From Rubrivivax sp. (lineage in GTDB: Bacteria; Pseudomonadota; Gammaproteobacteria; Burkholderiales; Burkholderiaceae_C), in NCBI GenBank assembly GCA_027489455.1, contig JAIXZR010000238.1, positions 1-41,485 of the forward strand: a stretch of DNA of 41,485 nt, in the 5' to 3' direction. Below the pieces are notes generated by a model. It had not been told where the DNA came from. It ran no database searches and saw only the letters and a list, made by a program, of their open reading frames with translations. The translations under genes were made by a program, and so were the position numbers. Positions 9,065 to 17,496 of the stretch are shown here, one piece after another. Within the stretch, counting starts at the first letter, position 1. The number at the start of each line of letters is the position of its first letter.

Positions 9065-9838
9065 ATGAATCTGAGCCAACGTTTGCGCCGGGCACTGCCA
9101 GCAGCAGGCCTGCACCTGGTCGTCAGCGTCGCCGTGGCGGGGCTGGTCGCGTGGCTGGTCTTCGCGATCTGGTACCCCTACCCGTACCGCGCCATCTCGG
9201 GCGGGCGCGATCTGTTCACGCTGCTGATCGTCGTGGACGTGGTCATCGGCCCGGCGCTCACACTCATCCTGGTCAGCCCCAGCAAGCCACGCGCTGAGTT
9301 GCTGCGCGACCTTGCGCTGGTCGCGGCACTGCAGCTGGGTGCGCTGGCCTACGGCCTGTACACCGTGCATGCAGCGAGACCGGTTTTCCTGTCGTTCGAA
9401 GGCAACCGCTTCCGGGTGGTCAGTGCGGCAGAAATCGACCCCAAGACGATGCCGCAAGCCCAGCACGGCCTGGGCCGGCTCAGCCATCTGGGCCCCGTCA
9501 CCATCGCTGCGCGGCTGTCGAAGAACACCGATCCGGACTTCACCGAAAGCATCAAGCAATCGATGGAAGGCCGGCACCCGTCATTGCGCCCCGAGCGCTG
9601 GGAGCCGTACGACGGCTACCGCCAGGCCGTGATCGCCGAACTCAAGCCACTGGCTGCGCTGAAGGGCCGCCCAGCCGAGGTGCAGGCGCGCCTGGACGCC
9701 GCCGTGGCCAAGGCTGCGGTACCCGCCGATCAGCTGGGCTTTCTGCCGCTGCAGTCCCGGACCCACGACGACTGGATCGTGCTGGTCGACCGCCGCAGCG
9801 CCGAGGTACGCGGGTTTGCCGAGGTCGACGGCTGGTAG
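9065..9838 (+). CDS. tfpZ: TfpX/TfpZ-type type IV pilin accessory protein
   Basis: A membrane protein of 257 residues that matches pilin accessory proteins encoded next to pilA, which assist assembly of their cognate pilin. Three N-terminal helices are visible (about 14-36, 50-70 and 79-101), with the family-typical WYPYPYRAISGGRDLF between the first two and a periplasmic domain after them containing FLSFEGNRFRVVSA. The ATG at 9065 is chosen because a TTG at 9041 would lie inside the pilA terminator. The placement between pilA and an O-oligosaccharyltransferase-like gene is the arrangement seen in pilin glycosylation loci. Confidence 0.88.
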   Translation: MNLSQRLRRALPAAGLHLVVSVAVAGLVAWLVFAIWYPYPYRAISGGRDLFTLLIVVDVVIGPALTLILVSPSKPRAELLRDLALVAALQLGALAYGLYTVHAARPVFLSFEGNRFRVVSAAEIDPKTMPQAQHGLGRLSHLGPVTIAARLSKNTDPDFTESIKQSMEGRHPSLRPERWEPYDGYRQAVIAELKPLAALKGRPAEVQARLDAAVAKAAVPADQLGFLPLQSRTHDDWIVLVDRRSAEVRGFAEVDGW

Positions 9839-9954
9839 CGTGACACCGGGCTGCGGCCTCGCTGCCGCAGCGGGATCGGCCAGTTAGCATCCGCCACGCC
9901 CCGGGCACCCCCCGGAGCACCGCCCGCGCACCCCCTGCCTTCCAGGCCCCACCC

Positions 9955-11799
9955 TTGTTCGCACGACCGCTTTTGCGTGTTGCCCACCCCGTGGTGCCGG
10001 CAAATCCTTGGCTGCTCTTGTCAGCCACGCTGGCGGCTGCCGCGCCCACGCTGCTGGCCTACAACGTCTCGCCCTCGGCGACCTTCCTGAACCAGGCCCT
10101 GGCGCTGGCGCCGTGGGGCCTGTGGGTGATGCTGTCGCAGCCGCTGCGGCCGGCGTTGACTGATGGCTGGCGGCCCGGGGCCGGGGCCGGACCAGGCCCG
10201 GTGCTGGCGGCGCTGGGGCTGATGGCGCTGGGGGTGAGCGCGTCCTGGGCCCCGGGCGCGCTGCCGGGCAGCCTGGCGCTGTCGGCCCTGGGCCTGCTGG
10301 CGGCGGCGACGCTGCTGCTGCTGGCCGGGGCCGGGGCACGGCGGCGGGCGGACGCCACCGCGCTGTTCGCGGCCTTCTGCTGGGCGCTGGCCATCACCGG
10401 GCTTCTCAACACGGCCGTGGCCGCGGTGCAGGTCTTCGCCCCCGGCTGGACCGACGGGGACTGGCTGGCCACCTCCGGCTACCCCGGCCGCGCCGTGGGC
10501 AACCTGCGCCAGCCCAACCACCTGAGCAGCGTGCTCACCTGGGGCTGCGTGGCCGTGGTCGGCTTGCTGCAGCTGCGCCACCTGCGCCTGCGCTGGGCCG
10601 CGCCCTGGCTGGCGCTGCTGGTGGCGGCGATCGTGCTGACGGCTTCGCGCACGGGGCTGGTGAGCGTGCTGCTGCTGGCGCTGTGGGGCGCGCTGGACCG
10701 CCGGCTGCAGCGCGGCACGCGCTGGCTGCTGTTGGCCGCGCCGCTGCTGTACGGGCTGGCGTGGTGGGCAGCGGCGCAATGGGCGGCGGCGTCGGACAGC
10801 ACCTTCGGCGGCGCGGCCCGGCTGGCGGAAACCGACATCTCCAGCTCGCGCTTCGGCATCTGGGCCAACACGCTGGCACTGATCGGCCAGCAGCCCTGGG
10901 CCGGCGTGGGCTGGGGTGAATTCAATTACGCCTGGACGCTGACGCCCTTCCCCGGCCGGCCCACCGCCTTCTTCGACCACACGCACAACCTGCCGCTGCA
11001 GCTGCTGGTGGAACTGGGCCTGCCGCTGGGCGGCCTGGTGCTGGGCCTGCTGCTGTGGGGCCTGTGGCGCGCCGCGGCGCAGGCCTGGGCGCGCGATGCG
11101 CCGCGCGCGGGTGCTGTGGGCGCGTTGGAAGCCGGCGCTGCGCTGGCCACATCGCAGCGCTGCGCGCTGATGCTGGTGCTGATGGTGGGGCTGCACAGCC
11201 TGCTGGAGTACCCGCTGTGGTACGCCTACTTCCTGCTGCCCACGGCCTGGGCCTGGGGCTTTGCCTTGCAGGGCCCGGCGGTGGCCGCGCCCTTGGCGCC
11301 GCCGGCCCGCCCTTCGCGCGCGCTGGCGGCCGGCGCGGCGGCGCTGTTGCTGGCCACGGGCTATGCGGTGGCCGATTACCGCAGCGTGGTAGCCGTGTTC
11401 CGCGCCAGTGCGGGCGACGCCCCGCTGGCGCAGCGCATCGCTGCCGGCCAGCGCAGCCTGTTCCACGCCCACCATGCCGACTACGCCGCCGCCACGGCCG
11501 GTGTGCCGATGCCCGATCCGGAAACCGCCTTCGCCCGGGCCACGCACTTCCTGCTGGACACGCGGCTGATGATGGCCTGGGCCCGCCATCTGGCCGACAC
11601 CGGGCGCGAAGACGAAGCGCGCCACCTGGCGCAGCGGCTGCGCGAATTCCGCAAGGCCGATGCGAAGGCGTTCTTCGAAGCATGCGACCGGCCGCCAGCT
11701 GCCCGTACCGCGGGTACCGCCAACGCGGCCGCGCCCGCCTTCCCCTGCGCGCCGCCGCAGGCCGACGTGCCCTGGCGCCGCTTCCTGGCGGGCCGCTGA
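9955..11799 (+). CDS. PglL/Wzy-like O-oligosaccharyltransferase, probably for pilin
   Basis: A polytopic inner-membrane protein of 614 residues with about a dozen hydrophobic segments. Its Wzy_C-type loop contains SSRFGIWANTLALIGQQPWAGVGWGEFNYAW and then FFDHTHNLPLQLLVELGLP; the His in this loop is the expected catalytic residue of PglL/WaaL-type enzymes. GNLRQPNHLSS and HSLLEYPLWYAYFLLP are typical of the PglL branch, which moves lipid-linked glycans to Ser/Thr of pilins. The soluble C-terminus continues from about residue 480 with helical repeats. A TTG at 9955 is used as start; GTG at 9991 is possible, and neither has a good ribosome site. Its place after pilA and tfpZ supports pilin as substrate, but an O-antigen polymerase or ligase is not excluded. 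Confidence 0.85.
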   Translation: MFARPLLRVAHPVVPANPWLLLSATLAAAAPTLLAYNVSPSATFLNQALALAPWGLWVMLSQPLRPALTDGWRPGAGAGPGPVLAALGLMALGVSASWAPGALPGSLALSALGLLAAATLLLLAGAGARRRADATALFAAFCWALAITGLLNTAVAAVQVFAPGWTDGDWLATSGYPGRAVGNLRQPNHLSSVLTWGCVAVVGLLQLRHLRLRWAAPWLALLVAAIVLTASRTGLVSVLLLALWGALDRRLQRGTRWLLLAAPLLYGLAWWAAAQWAAASDSTFGGAARLAETDISSSRFGIWANTLALIGQQPWAGVGWGEFNYAWTLTPFPGRPTAFFDHTHNLPLQLLVELGLPLGGLVLGLLLWGLWRAAAQAWARDAPRAGAVGALEAGAALATSQRCALMLVLMVGLHSLLEYPLWYAYFLLPTAWAWGFALQGPAVAAPLAPPARPSRALAAGAAALLLATGYAVADYRSVVAVFRASAGDAPLAQRIAAGQRSLFHAHHADYAAATAGVPMPDPETAFARATHFLLDTRLMMAWARHLADTGREDEARHLAQRLREFRKADAKAFFEACDRPPAARTAGTANAAAPAFPCAPPQADVPWRRFLAGR

Positions 11800-11801
11800 G
11801 A

Positions 11802-12320
11802 TCAGGCCAGGCCGGCGGCCACCCAGTCGCCGCTCTTGCCGCCGGTCTTGTGCAGCACGTGGATGCCTTCCATCACCATGCCCCGGTCGGCGGCCTTGCA
11901 CATGTCGTAGACGGTCAGCAGGCCCACCTGCACGGCGGTCAGCGCTTCCATTTCCACGCCCGTGCGGCCGAAGGTTTCCACCTGGGCCGTGCAGTGCACG
12001 CTGCTGGTGGCTTCGTCGAGCGCGAAGTCGACCGCGACGCGCGTGATGGGCAGCGGGTGGCACAGCGGCACCAGATCGGCCGTGCGCTTGGCGCCCTGGA
12101 TGGCGGCGATGCGCGCCACGGCGATCACGTCGCCCTTCTTCGCCTGGCCCTGGGCGATGAGCTGGAAGGTGGCCGGCAGCATGCGGATGCGGCCGGTGGC
12201 GCGCGCCACGCGGTGCGTCTCGGCCTTGGCGCCCACGTCCACCATGTGCGCCTGGCCCTGGGCGTCGAAGTGCGTCAGCGGCGATGCGGTCGCGGGTTCC
12301 GGGGGGTCCTGGGGCTTCAT
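11802..12320 (-). CDS. moaC: Cyclic pyranopterin monophosphate synthase MoaC
   Basis: MoaC makes cyclic pyranopterin monophosphate from the MoaA product, an early step of molybdenum cofactor synthesis. The 172 residues include all landmarks: [16 protein letters not shown] near the start, [33 protein letters not shown] and the closing KTGGKSG. An N-terminal extension of about 14 residues ([12 protein letters not shown]) precedes the conserved region. It is convergent with the glycan-ligase gene (two bases between stops) and divergent from the M48 protease gene. No other moa gene is visible nearby. Confidence 0.97.
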   Translation of the reverse strand: MKPQDPPEPATASPLTHFDAQGQAHMVDVGAKAETHRVARATGRIRMLPATFQLIAQGQAKKGDVIAVARIAAIQGAKRTADLVPLCHPLPITRVAVDFALDEATSSVHCTAQVETFGRTGVEMEALTAVQVGLLTVYDMCKAADRGMVMEGIHVLHKTGGKSGDWVAAGLA

Positions 12321-12457
12321 GGGGCGGCGGCAATCTTCAGCAACATGCGGGTGTCATGATTGTCCCCTTCCGGAACACCGGTGCCTGGCCGATGGAACGT
12401 TGGCCGGCGACGGCACTCCCACCGTGCCACGGCGCCGTCTGTCACCCTCCTGCCCGC

Positions 12458-14068
12458 ATGAACGCTCAACGATCGCACTCCCCACCGCAGCGCCGCCCGC
12501 GCTGGCACCGCGCCCTGGCCACCGTGCTGGCCCTGGCCTGTGCGCTGCCGGCATCCGGCTGGGCGCAGGTGCGGCTGCCGGCGCTGGGCGAAAGCGCCAA
12601 TGCCGACCTGAGCGTGGCCGACGAAAAGCGCATCGGCGAATCGATCATGCGCGAAGGCCGGCGCGACCCCACCTACCTGGACGACCCGGTGCTGCTGGAC
12701 TACCTGCAGTCGCTGTGGGTGCCGCTGGTGCAGGCAGCGCGCCAGCGCGGCGACATCGACGCCGACACCGCGGCCTACTTCGCGTACGAAGCCTTCCTGC
12801 TGAGCGAACGCAGTGTCAACGCCTTCGCGCTGCCGGGTGGCTTCGTCGGCGTGCACCTGGGGCTGATCGGCATCACCAACAGCCGCGACCAGCTGGCCTC
12901 GGTGCTGGCGCACGAGCTGGCGCACGTCACGCAGCGCCACATCGCGCGCAGCATCGCGCCCGGGCAGCGGTCGTCGATGGTCGGCCTGGCGGCGCTGCTG
13001 CTGGGCATCCTGGCGGCATCGCGCGGGGCCAGCGCCGACGTCGTCAACGCCTCGATCGCCGGCGGCCAGGCCGCGGCCATCCAGGGACAACTGAATTTCT
13101 CGCGCGACATGGAGCGCGAGGCCGACCGCATCGGCTACGGCCTGCTGGGCGCTGCCGGTTACGCCACCGCCGGCATGGGCGAGATGTTCGAGCGCATGGA
13201 AGTGGCCAACCGGCTGAACGACGCCGGCAACTTCCCTTACCTGCGCAGCCACCCGCTCACGATCGACCGCATCGCCGAGGCGCGTTCACGCACGCTGGTG
13301 CCCGGCAGCGCGCCGCCATCGCCACCCCTGGCCCATGCGCTGATGCAGGCGCGCGCCCGCGTGCTGATGGACACCAGCGCGCAGGGCCTGCAGCGGCTGG
13401 TGCGCGGCGAGACCTCGTCGCCCGTGCTGGCCGACCGCCTGGCCGCCACCTATGCCGGCGCGATGGCCGCGACCCTGCTGCGCGACCCGGCACGCATGGC
13501 CAGCGCCAGCACGGCGATGGAAGAAGCCCTGCGCCGGGTGCGCGGCGCCAACCCGCGCGAACCGCTGGCCGAGCGCACCCTGCTGCTGCTGCAGGCCGAC
13601 CTGCAGCTGGCGCGCGGCGAAGCCGGCGCCGCCGTGCAGACCCTGGCCGCGCTGCCTGCCGTCGACAGCCCGGGCGTCAGCCCGCGCCCCGCCCTGCTGT
13701 TGCGGGGCCGCGCCGCGCTGCAGTGGGGCCGCCAGGACGCCAGCGCTGCCGCCGGCGACCTGCGCCGCGTGACCGAAGACCTGCAGACCTGGGTGACCGA
13801 CCAACCGCAAGACGCCGCCGCCTGGGAACAACTGGCCGCCACGGCCGAAGCCGCCGGCCTGCAGCTGCGCGCGCTGCGGGCCGCGGCCGAGGCCCGGGCC
13901 GCCGTCGGCGACCTGAACGGCGCGATCGACCGGCTGCGCGCCGCCCAGGGCAATGCGCGCAACGTGCAGGGGCAGGACTTCATCGAAGCCTCGGTCATCG
14001 ACGCGCGGCTGCGCCAGCTGGTGGCCGAGCGCCGGCTGCTGGTGCTGGAAGCGCGCGGCGGGCGCTGA
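12458..14068 (+). CDS. Periplasmic M48-family zinc metalloprotease with TPR-like C-terminus (BepA/YfgC type)
   Basis: The 536-residue precursor starts with an Arg-rich signal peptide (cleavage likely after SGWAQ, residue 37). The M48 zinc motif is HELAH at 152-156, and the third ligand is Glu221 in MEREADRIG. A hydrophobic stretch LAALLLGILAA follows the active site. The C-terminal half (about 290-536) is Ala/Leu-rich helical repeat, as in BepA-type proteases that pair the peptidase with TPRs and act in outer-membrane protein assembly quality control. ATG 12458 is preferred because it starts directly before the signal peptide. The 137-base divergent gap to moaC must hold its promoter, but I see no clear box. 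Confidence 0.92.
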   Translation: MNAQRSHSPPQRRPRWHRALATVLALACALPASGWAQVRLPALGESANADLSVADEKRIGESIMREGRRDPTYLDDPVLLDYLQSLWVPLVQAARQRGDIDADTAAYFAYEAFLLSERSVNAFALPGGFVGVHLGLIGITNSRDQLASVLAHELAHVTQRHIARSIAPGQRSSMVGLAALLLGILAASRGASADVVNASIAGGQAAAIQGQLNFSRDMEREADRIGYGLLGAAGYATAGMGEMFERMEVANRLNDAGNFPYLRSHPLTIDRIAEARSRTLVPGSAPPSPPLAHALMQARARVLMDTSAQGLQRLVRGETSSPVLADRLAATYAGAMAATLLRDPARMASASTAMEEALRRVRGANPREPLAERTLLLLQADLQLARGEAGAAVQTLAALPAVDSPGVSPRPALLLRGRAALQWGRQDASAAAGDLRRVTEDLQTWVTDQPQDAAAWEQLAATAEAAGLQLRALRAAAEARAAVGDLNGAIDRLRAAQGNARNVQGQDFIEASVIDARLRQLVAERRLLVLEARGGR

Positions 14069-14110
14069 CGCCCAGGGGCGCCGTGCAGCCCAGGGGCACC
14101 GCGGCGCGTG

Positions 14111-14467
14111 TCAGCTGCCGCGGCTGAACAGCCGCTCGGTCGCGATGTCGATCACCATCGCGCACAGGCTGTAGAGCAGCGATCCGACCAGCGCCGCCAC
14201 GAAGCCCGTGACGGCCAGCCCCGGCAGCACCGACGCTGCCGCCCAGAACAGCAGGGCGTTGATGACGAACAGGAACAGCCCCAGCGTGATGAGCGTGACG
14301 GGCAAGGTCAGCAGCACCAGCAACGGCCGCACCAGCGTGTTGAGCAGGCCCAGCACCAGGGCCGCGATCAGGGCCGAAGTGAAGCTGGCGACCTGCACCC
14401 CGGGGTAGAGATGGGCCACCAGCAGCAGGGCCGCTGCAAGCAAGAGCCAACGCACGATGATCTTCAT
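14111..14467 (-). CDS. Small four-helix membrane protein of the phage holin family 4 (YvlD type)
   Basis: The 118-residue protein has four hydrophobic segments and the family motif LGLLNTLVRPLLVLLTLPVTLITLG, followed by FVINALLFWAA. The domain name refers to phage holins, but chromosomal YvlD-type members are widespread and no phage gene is near. Its role is unknown. It is convergent with the M48 gene (42 bases between stops) and is transcribed alone. Confidence 0.88.
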   Translation of the reverse strand: MKIIVRWLLLAAALLLVAHLYPGVQVASFTSALIAALVLGLLNTLVRPLLVLLTLPVTLITLGLFLFVINALLFWAAASVLPGLAVTGFVAALVGSLLYSLCAMVIDIATERLFSRGS

Positions 14468-14714
14468 GCGGCCAGCATAGCGTGGCGTGCGCGCATCTGA
14501 ACACGCTTGCCAGGCTGAATCAGCGCGTTTCTCCTAGGAAAACGCCTTCTCCCACCCTCGTGCAGGCAGTACGATCGCGCTTGCCCGGCACAGGCCCCGC
14601 ACAAAGCCAGTGAAAGGCCCTGCACTGCAGGCCCCGATCAAGGCCGGCCACACGCAAGACAAGTGGCCACGGACGCGCCGGCATGTCACTCAACAACTGA
14701 CGGAGAAATTCCAA

Positions 14715-15119
14715 ATGGCAACTGCAAAGAAGGCTCCTGCGAAGAAGGCCGCACCGGCCAAGAAGGCCGCCGCGAAGAAGGCAGCCCCGGCCAAGAAGGC
14801 CGCCCCGGCGAAGAAGGCTGCACCGGCCAAGACGGCAGCCCCCGCGAAGAAGGCCGCTCCGGCGAAGAAGCGCACCCCCAGTGCCGCCTTCATGAAGGCC
14901 CTGACGCCCAGCGCCGCACTGGCCGCGCTGGTGGGCGACAAGCCGCTGCCGCGCACCGAGGTGACGAAGAAGGTCTGGGAATACATCAAGAAGAACAAGC
15001 TGCAGGACGCCGCGAAGAAGACCCTGATCAACGCCGACGCCAAGCTCAAGGCCGTGGTCGACCAGGCGCAGGTGTCGATGTTCGAGCTGACCAAGAAGAT
15101 CAGCCAGCACCTGAAGTGA
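14715..15119 (+). CDS. Histone H1-like basic tail fused to a SWIB/MDM2 domain
   Basis: The 134-residue protein has two parts. Residues 1-54 are almost only Ala, Lys and Pro in repeated AAPAKK/PAKKAA units, like the tails of H1-like and AlgP-type bacterial proteins that bind DNA. Residues 55-134 (TPSAAFMKALTPSAALAALVG, then TKKVWEYIKKNKLQD and an AKLKAVV helix) form a SWIB/MDM2 domain, known mainly from eukaryotic chromatin remodelling and from chlamydial proteins. GGAGA lies eight bases before the ATG and a strong terminator follows, so it is a monocistronic unit. A nucleoid-associated role is likely. The 247 bases upstream hold no gene. Confidence 0.9.
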   Translation: MATAKKAPAKKAAPAKKAAAKKAAPAKKAAPAKKAAPAKTAAPAKKAAPAKKRTPSAAFMKALTPSAALAALVGDKPLPRTEVTKKVWEYIKKNKLQDAAKKTLINADAKLKAVVDQAQVSMFELTKKISQHLK

Positions 15120-15169
15120 TGCGCTGACCGGCCGCCTGCGCGCTGCAGCGCGGGCAGGCACACCGGCCA

Positions 15170-15205
15170 CAGGGCCCCGTTCTCGCGAACGGGGCCCTGT
15201 TTTTT
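15170..15205 (+). terminator. Strong intrinsic terminator after the SWIB gene
   Basis: CAGGGCCCCGTTC (15170-15182) pairs perfectly with GAACGGGGCCCTG (15187-15199), loop TCGC, followed at once by six T residues. It ends at the stop codon of the convergent S9 peptidase gene. Confidence 0.95.
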
Positions 15206-17263
15206 CTAGGGTGCCGCCAACGCGCGCGTGATGAACGCCTCCAGCCGGCGCATGAAGTCGGCGTGGTGATTCGTGCTGATCCAGGTGTGGCCTTCCTCGT
15301 AGTCGACGCGTTCGGCCTGCACGCCGGCGCGTCGTGCGGCCGACATGAAGCGGTCGGCGTGCTCGGGCGGCACCCGGCGGTCGTACCGGCCCTGGGCCAG
15401 CAGCACCGGCACCTTGATCTCGGCCACGCGCTGCAGCGGAGACGTGGCCTTGAACCTGTCGGCATCGGTCTTGGGGTCGCCCACCAGGGCGGGCAGGCCG
15501 AAGCGCTTGAACTGATTGGTCAGGTCGCCCCACTTGGCGTTGAACAGCAGGTCGATGTCGGTCACGCCGGCATAGCTGGCGGCGCAGCGCCAGGCATCGG
15601 GATGGCGGATGGGGCCCATCAGCGCCGCATAGCCGCCATAACTGGTGCCGAAGATGCAGGCGCGTCGCGCGTCCACCCAGCCTTCGTTGCCGGCCCAGGC
15701 CAGCACGTCGGCCAGGTCGTCCTGCATCGCCAGACCCCACTGCTGCCAGCCGGCGCGGAAGTGCTTCCAGCCGAAGCCCGTGCTGCCGCGGAACTCGACC
15801 TCGATCACGCGCCAGCCCCGGCTGGCCAGGAATTGCGCCTCGCCTTCCCACAGCCGGTCGCTGCCGCGCAACCAGGGCCCGCCGTGCACCAGCATCACCG
15901 CGGACAGCGGCGCCTTGGCGTCCTGGCCGGGCGGGTGCGTCAGCACCACCGGCAGCGGCAGGCCGTCGCGCGCCGGCACGCGGTGGGTGGTGCGGCGGCC
16001 CTGGCTGGCTTCGGTCAGCCAGGGGCGCACGCTACCCATGCGCACGAGCTTGGCGGCCGCGCTGTCGTAGATCAGCAGCTCGCCCGGCTCCCGGTCGCCA
16101 TGCGACAGCACGACGAAGGTGCTGCTGTCTTCGCAGCGGCCGCAGATCAGCTGGTTGTAGCGGCCGGGAGGCAGCGATGCATCGACTCGCGCCTGCACCC
16201 GGGCCAGCCGGGGGTCGACCCACAGGTTCACCGGCTGCTCGGCCGTGGCGGTCAGGCCCAGCAGCGTGCCCTTGCGGCGGTTCATCACCAGCCGCGAACT
16301 CAGGTCGTAGCCCTCCAGCGCGGCCACGGGCTCGGGGTCGACGCGGCGCTGGCGCAGGTCGTAGACGTGCAGGGCCGAGGCATCGCGGCCGTTGCGCGTC
16401 AACACCAGCAGTTGCTCGGGGCCTTCCAGCGCCAGCGGCTCCAGGCTGTCTTCGGCGTTCTCGGGGCGGTCGTCCACGCGCTGCCACTCGTCGCTGCCCA
16501 CCGGGCGCCAGAACAGCCGCTCGCGCCCGTCGCGCACCACGCGCACCACGCGCAGGTCGCCGCTGGCATCCAGCAGCCAGCGGTCGGCGTGGCTGGGCAC
16601 GCCCGCGCTGATGTTGCGCAGTACGCCCGTGCGGGTGTTCAGCCGCGCGAGCTGGCTGGAGCCTGGGTCGCCCAGTTCGCGGCCGCTCAGCCGCACCATC
16701 AGCACGTCGTCGCTGCCGTTGTCCAGCGTGTCGTGCAGGAACCAGCCGTACGGCAGCATGCGCGTGCCGACGCGCGTGCCCGTCTGTTCGGTGGTGAGCA
16801 CCCAGGCCACCAGCTGGCGCTGGTCTTCGCCGTCCAGATCGACGGCGAAGACGCCGGCTTCGCCTTCGCTCAACAGGTAGCCGGGCCGGGAGCCGGTGTA
16901 GACCAGGCGCTTGTCATTGACCCAATGGATGCTGTTGACGTTGGCGTCCGAGAACGCGGCCACGGTCTGGTACTGGCCGGGCTTGTCGAGGCGGGCCACG
17001 GCGGCCACGCGGCGGCCGCTGTCGGACGTCATCAGCATCGCCACGTGCTGGCCTGAAGGCGAGACCGTGACATTGGCGATCTGCGGCGGGCGCAGGTAGT
17101 GCTCGGCGGGCAGCCTCTTGGCGTGCGCGGCGTGCGCGGCGGGCGCAGCGGGCACAGCGGGCGCAGCGCCCGGCGGGGGCGGGGCGGCAGCAAAAGCGCG
17201 CGGGGCGGCACAGGCCAGCAGGGCGATGGCACTGGCCACCGCCAGCGAGGGGATCAGCTTCAA
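15206..17263 (-). CDS. S9-family prolyl oligopeptidase-like serine peptidase, exported
   Basis: The product is a 685-residue S9 peptidase: a beta-propeller-like N-terminal part and a C-terminal alpha/beta-hydrolase domain. The triad is visible: Ser541 in GTSYGGY, Asp628 in GRYDRRVPPEHAD and His659 in EEGHTW. These are typical of dipeptidyl/acylaminoacyl-type peptidases. The start is TTG at 17263: GGAGA sits seven bases upstream and the protein then begins LKLIPSLAVASAIALLACAAPRAFA, a signal peptide, followed by a Pro/Ala-rich linker. An ATG further out (17347) would add a basic leader crossing a poly-C tract. It is monocistronic and convergent with the SWIB gene. The natural substrate is unknown. 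Confidence 0.92.
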   Translation of the reverse strand: MKLIPSLAVASAIALLACAAPRAFAAAPPPPGAAPAVPAAPAAHAAHAKRLPAEHYLRPPQIANVTVSPSGQHVAMLMTSDSGRRVAAVARLDKPGQYQTVAAFSDANVNSIHWVNDKRLVYTGSRPGYLLSEGEAGVFAVDLDGEDQRQLVAWVLTTEQTGTRVGTRMLPYGWFLHDTLDNGSDDVLMVRLSGRELGDPGSSQLARLNTRTGVLRNISAGVPSHADRWLLDASGDLRVVRVVRDGRERLFWRPVGSDEWQRVDDRPENAEDSLEPLALEGPEQLLVLTRNGRDASALHVYDLRQRRVDPEPVAALEGYDLSSRLVMNRRKGTLLGLTATAEQPVNLWVDPRLARVQARVDASLPPGRYNQLICGRCEDSSTFVVLSHGDREPGELLIYDSAAAKLVRMGSVRPWLTEASQGRRTTHRVPARDGLPLPVVLTHPPGQDAKAPLSAVMLVHGGPWLRGSDRLWEGEAQFLASRGWRVIEVEFRGSTGFGWKHFRAGWQQWGLAMQDDLADVLAWAGNEGWVDARRACIFGTSYGGYAALMGPIRHPDAWRCAASYAGVTDIDLLFNAKWGDLTNQFKRFGLPALVGDPKTDADRFKATSPLQRVAEIKVPVLLAQGRYDRRVPPEHADRFMSAARRAGVQAERVDYEEGHTWISTNHHADFMRRLEAFITRALAAP

Positions 17264-17283
17264 GCAACGGTCTCCGGTGGTCT

Positions 17284-17307
17284 GGGTGGGGTGGGTGGGG
17301 GGGGGGG
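17284..17307 (+). repeat. G-quadruplex motif ending in an 11-base G run
   Basis: Three G runs (17284-17286, 17288-17291, 17293-17295) and an 11-base G run (17297-17307) are separated by single T residues, an ideal short-loop quadruplex pattern. It lies 21-44 bases upstream of the S9 peptidase start, on that gene's template strand. A further G8 run is at 17400-17407. Confidence 0.8.
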
Positions 17308-17496
17308 TCAGGCGCCGTCGCAGGTCGTGCGCCCGGTCGGATTTCACGCAGTCTAGAAGCCGCCCCGGCGCCGCACATCCACGCCTTGGAGGGGTAGATG
17401 GGGGGGGCTGGCGCCGCAGCGCTCAAGTTCTGACGCAGGCCGCCCGAAAAGCAGTTGTCAGGGGCCGCATGGGGTGGCTCCTCTTGCAGGATTGCC

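Noticed and set aside
10021..12333. A 770-codon open frame on the minus strand opposite the PglL-like gene and extending over moaC
   Set aside because: Its translation is Arg/Gln/Gly-rich without domains and lies antisense to genes with clear motifs; long false frames are expected at this GC content.
14111..14467. Prophage remnant suggested by a holin-family domain
   Set aside because: No integrase, lysin or structural phage gene is nearby and YvlD-type members are ordinary chromosomal genes.
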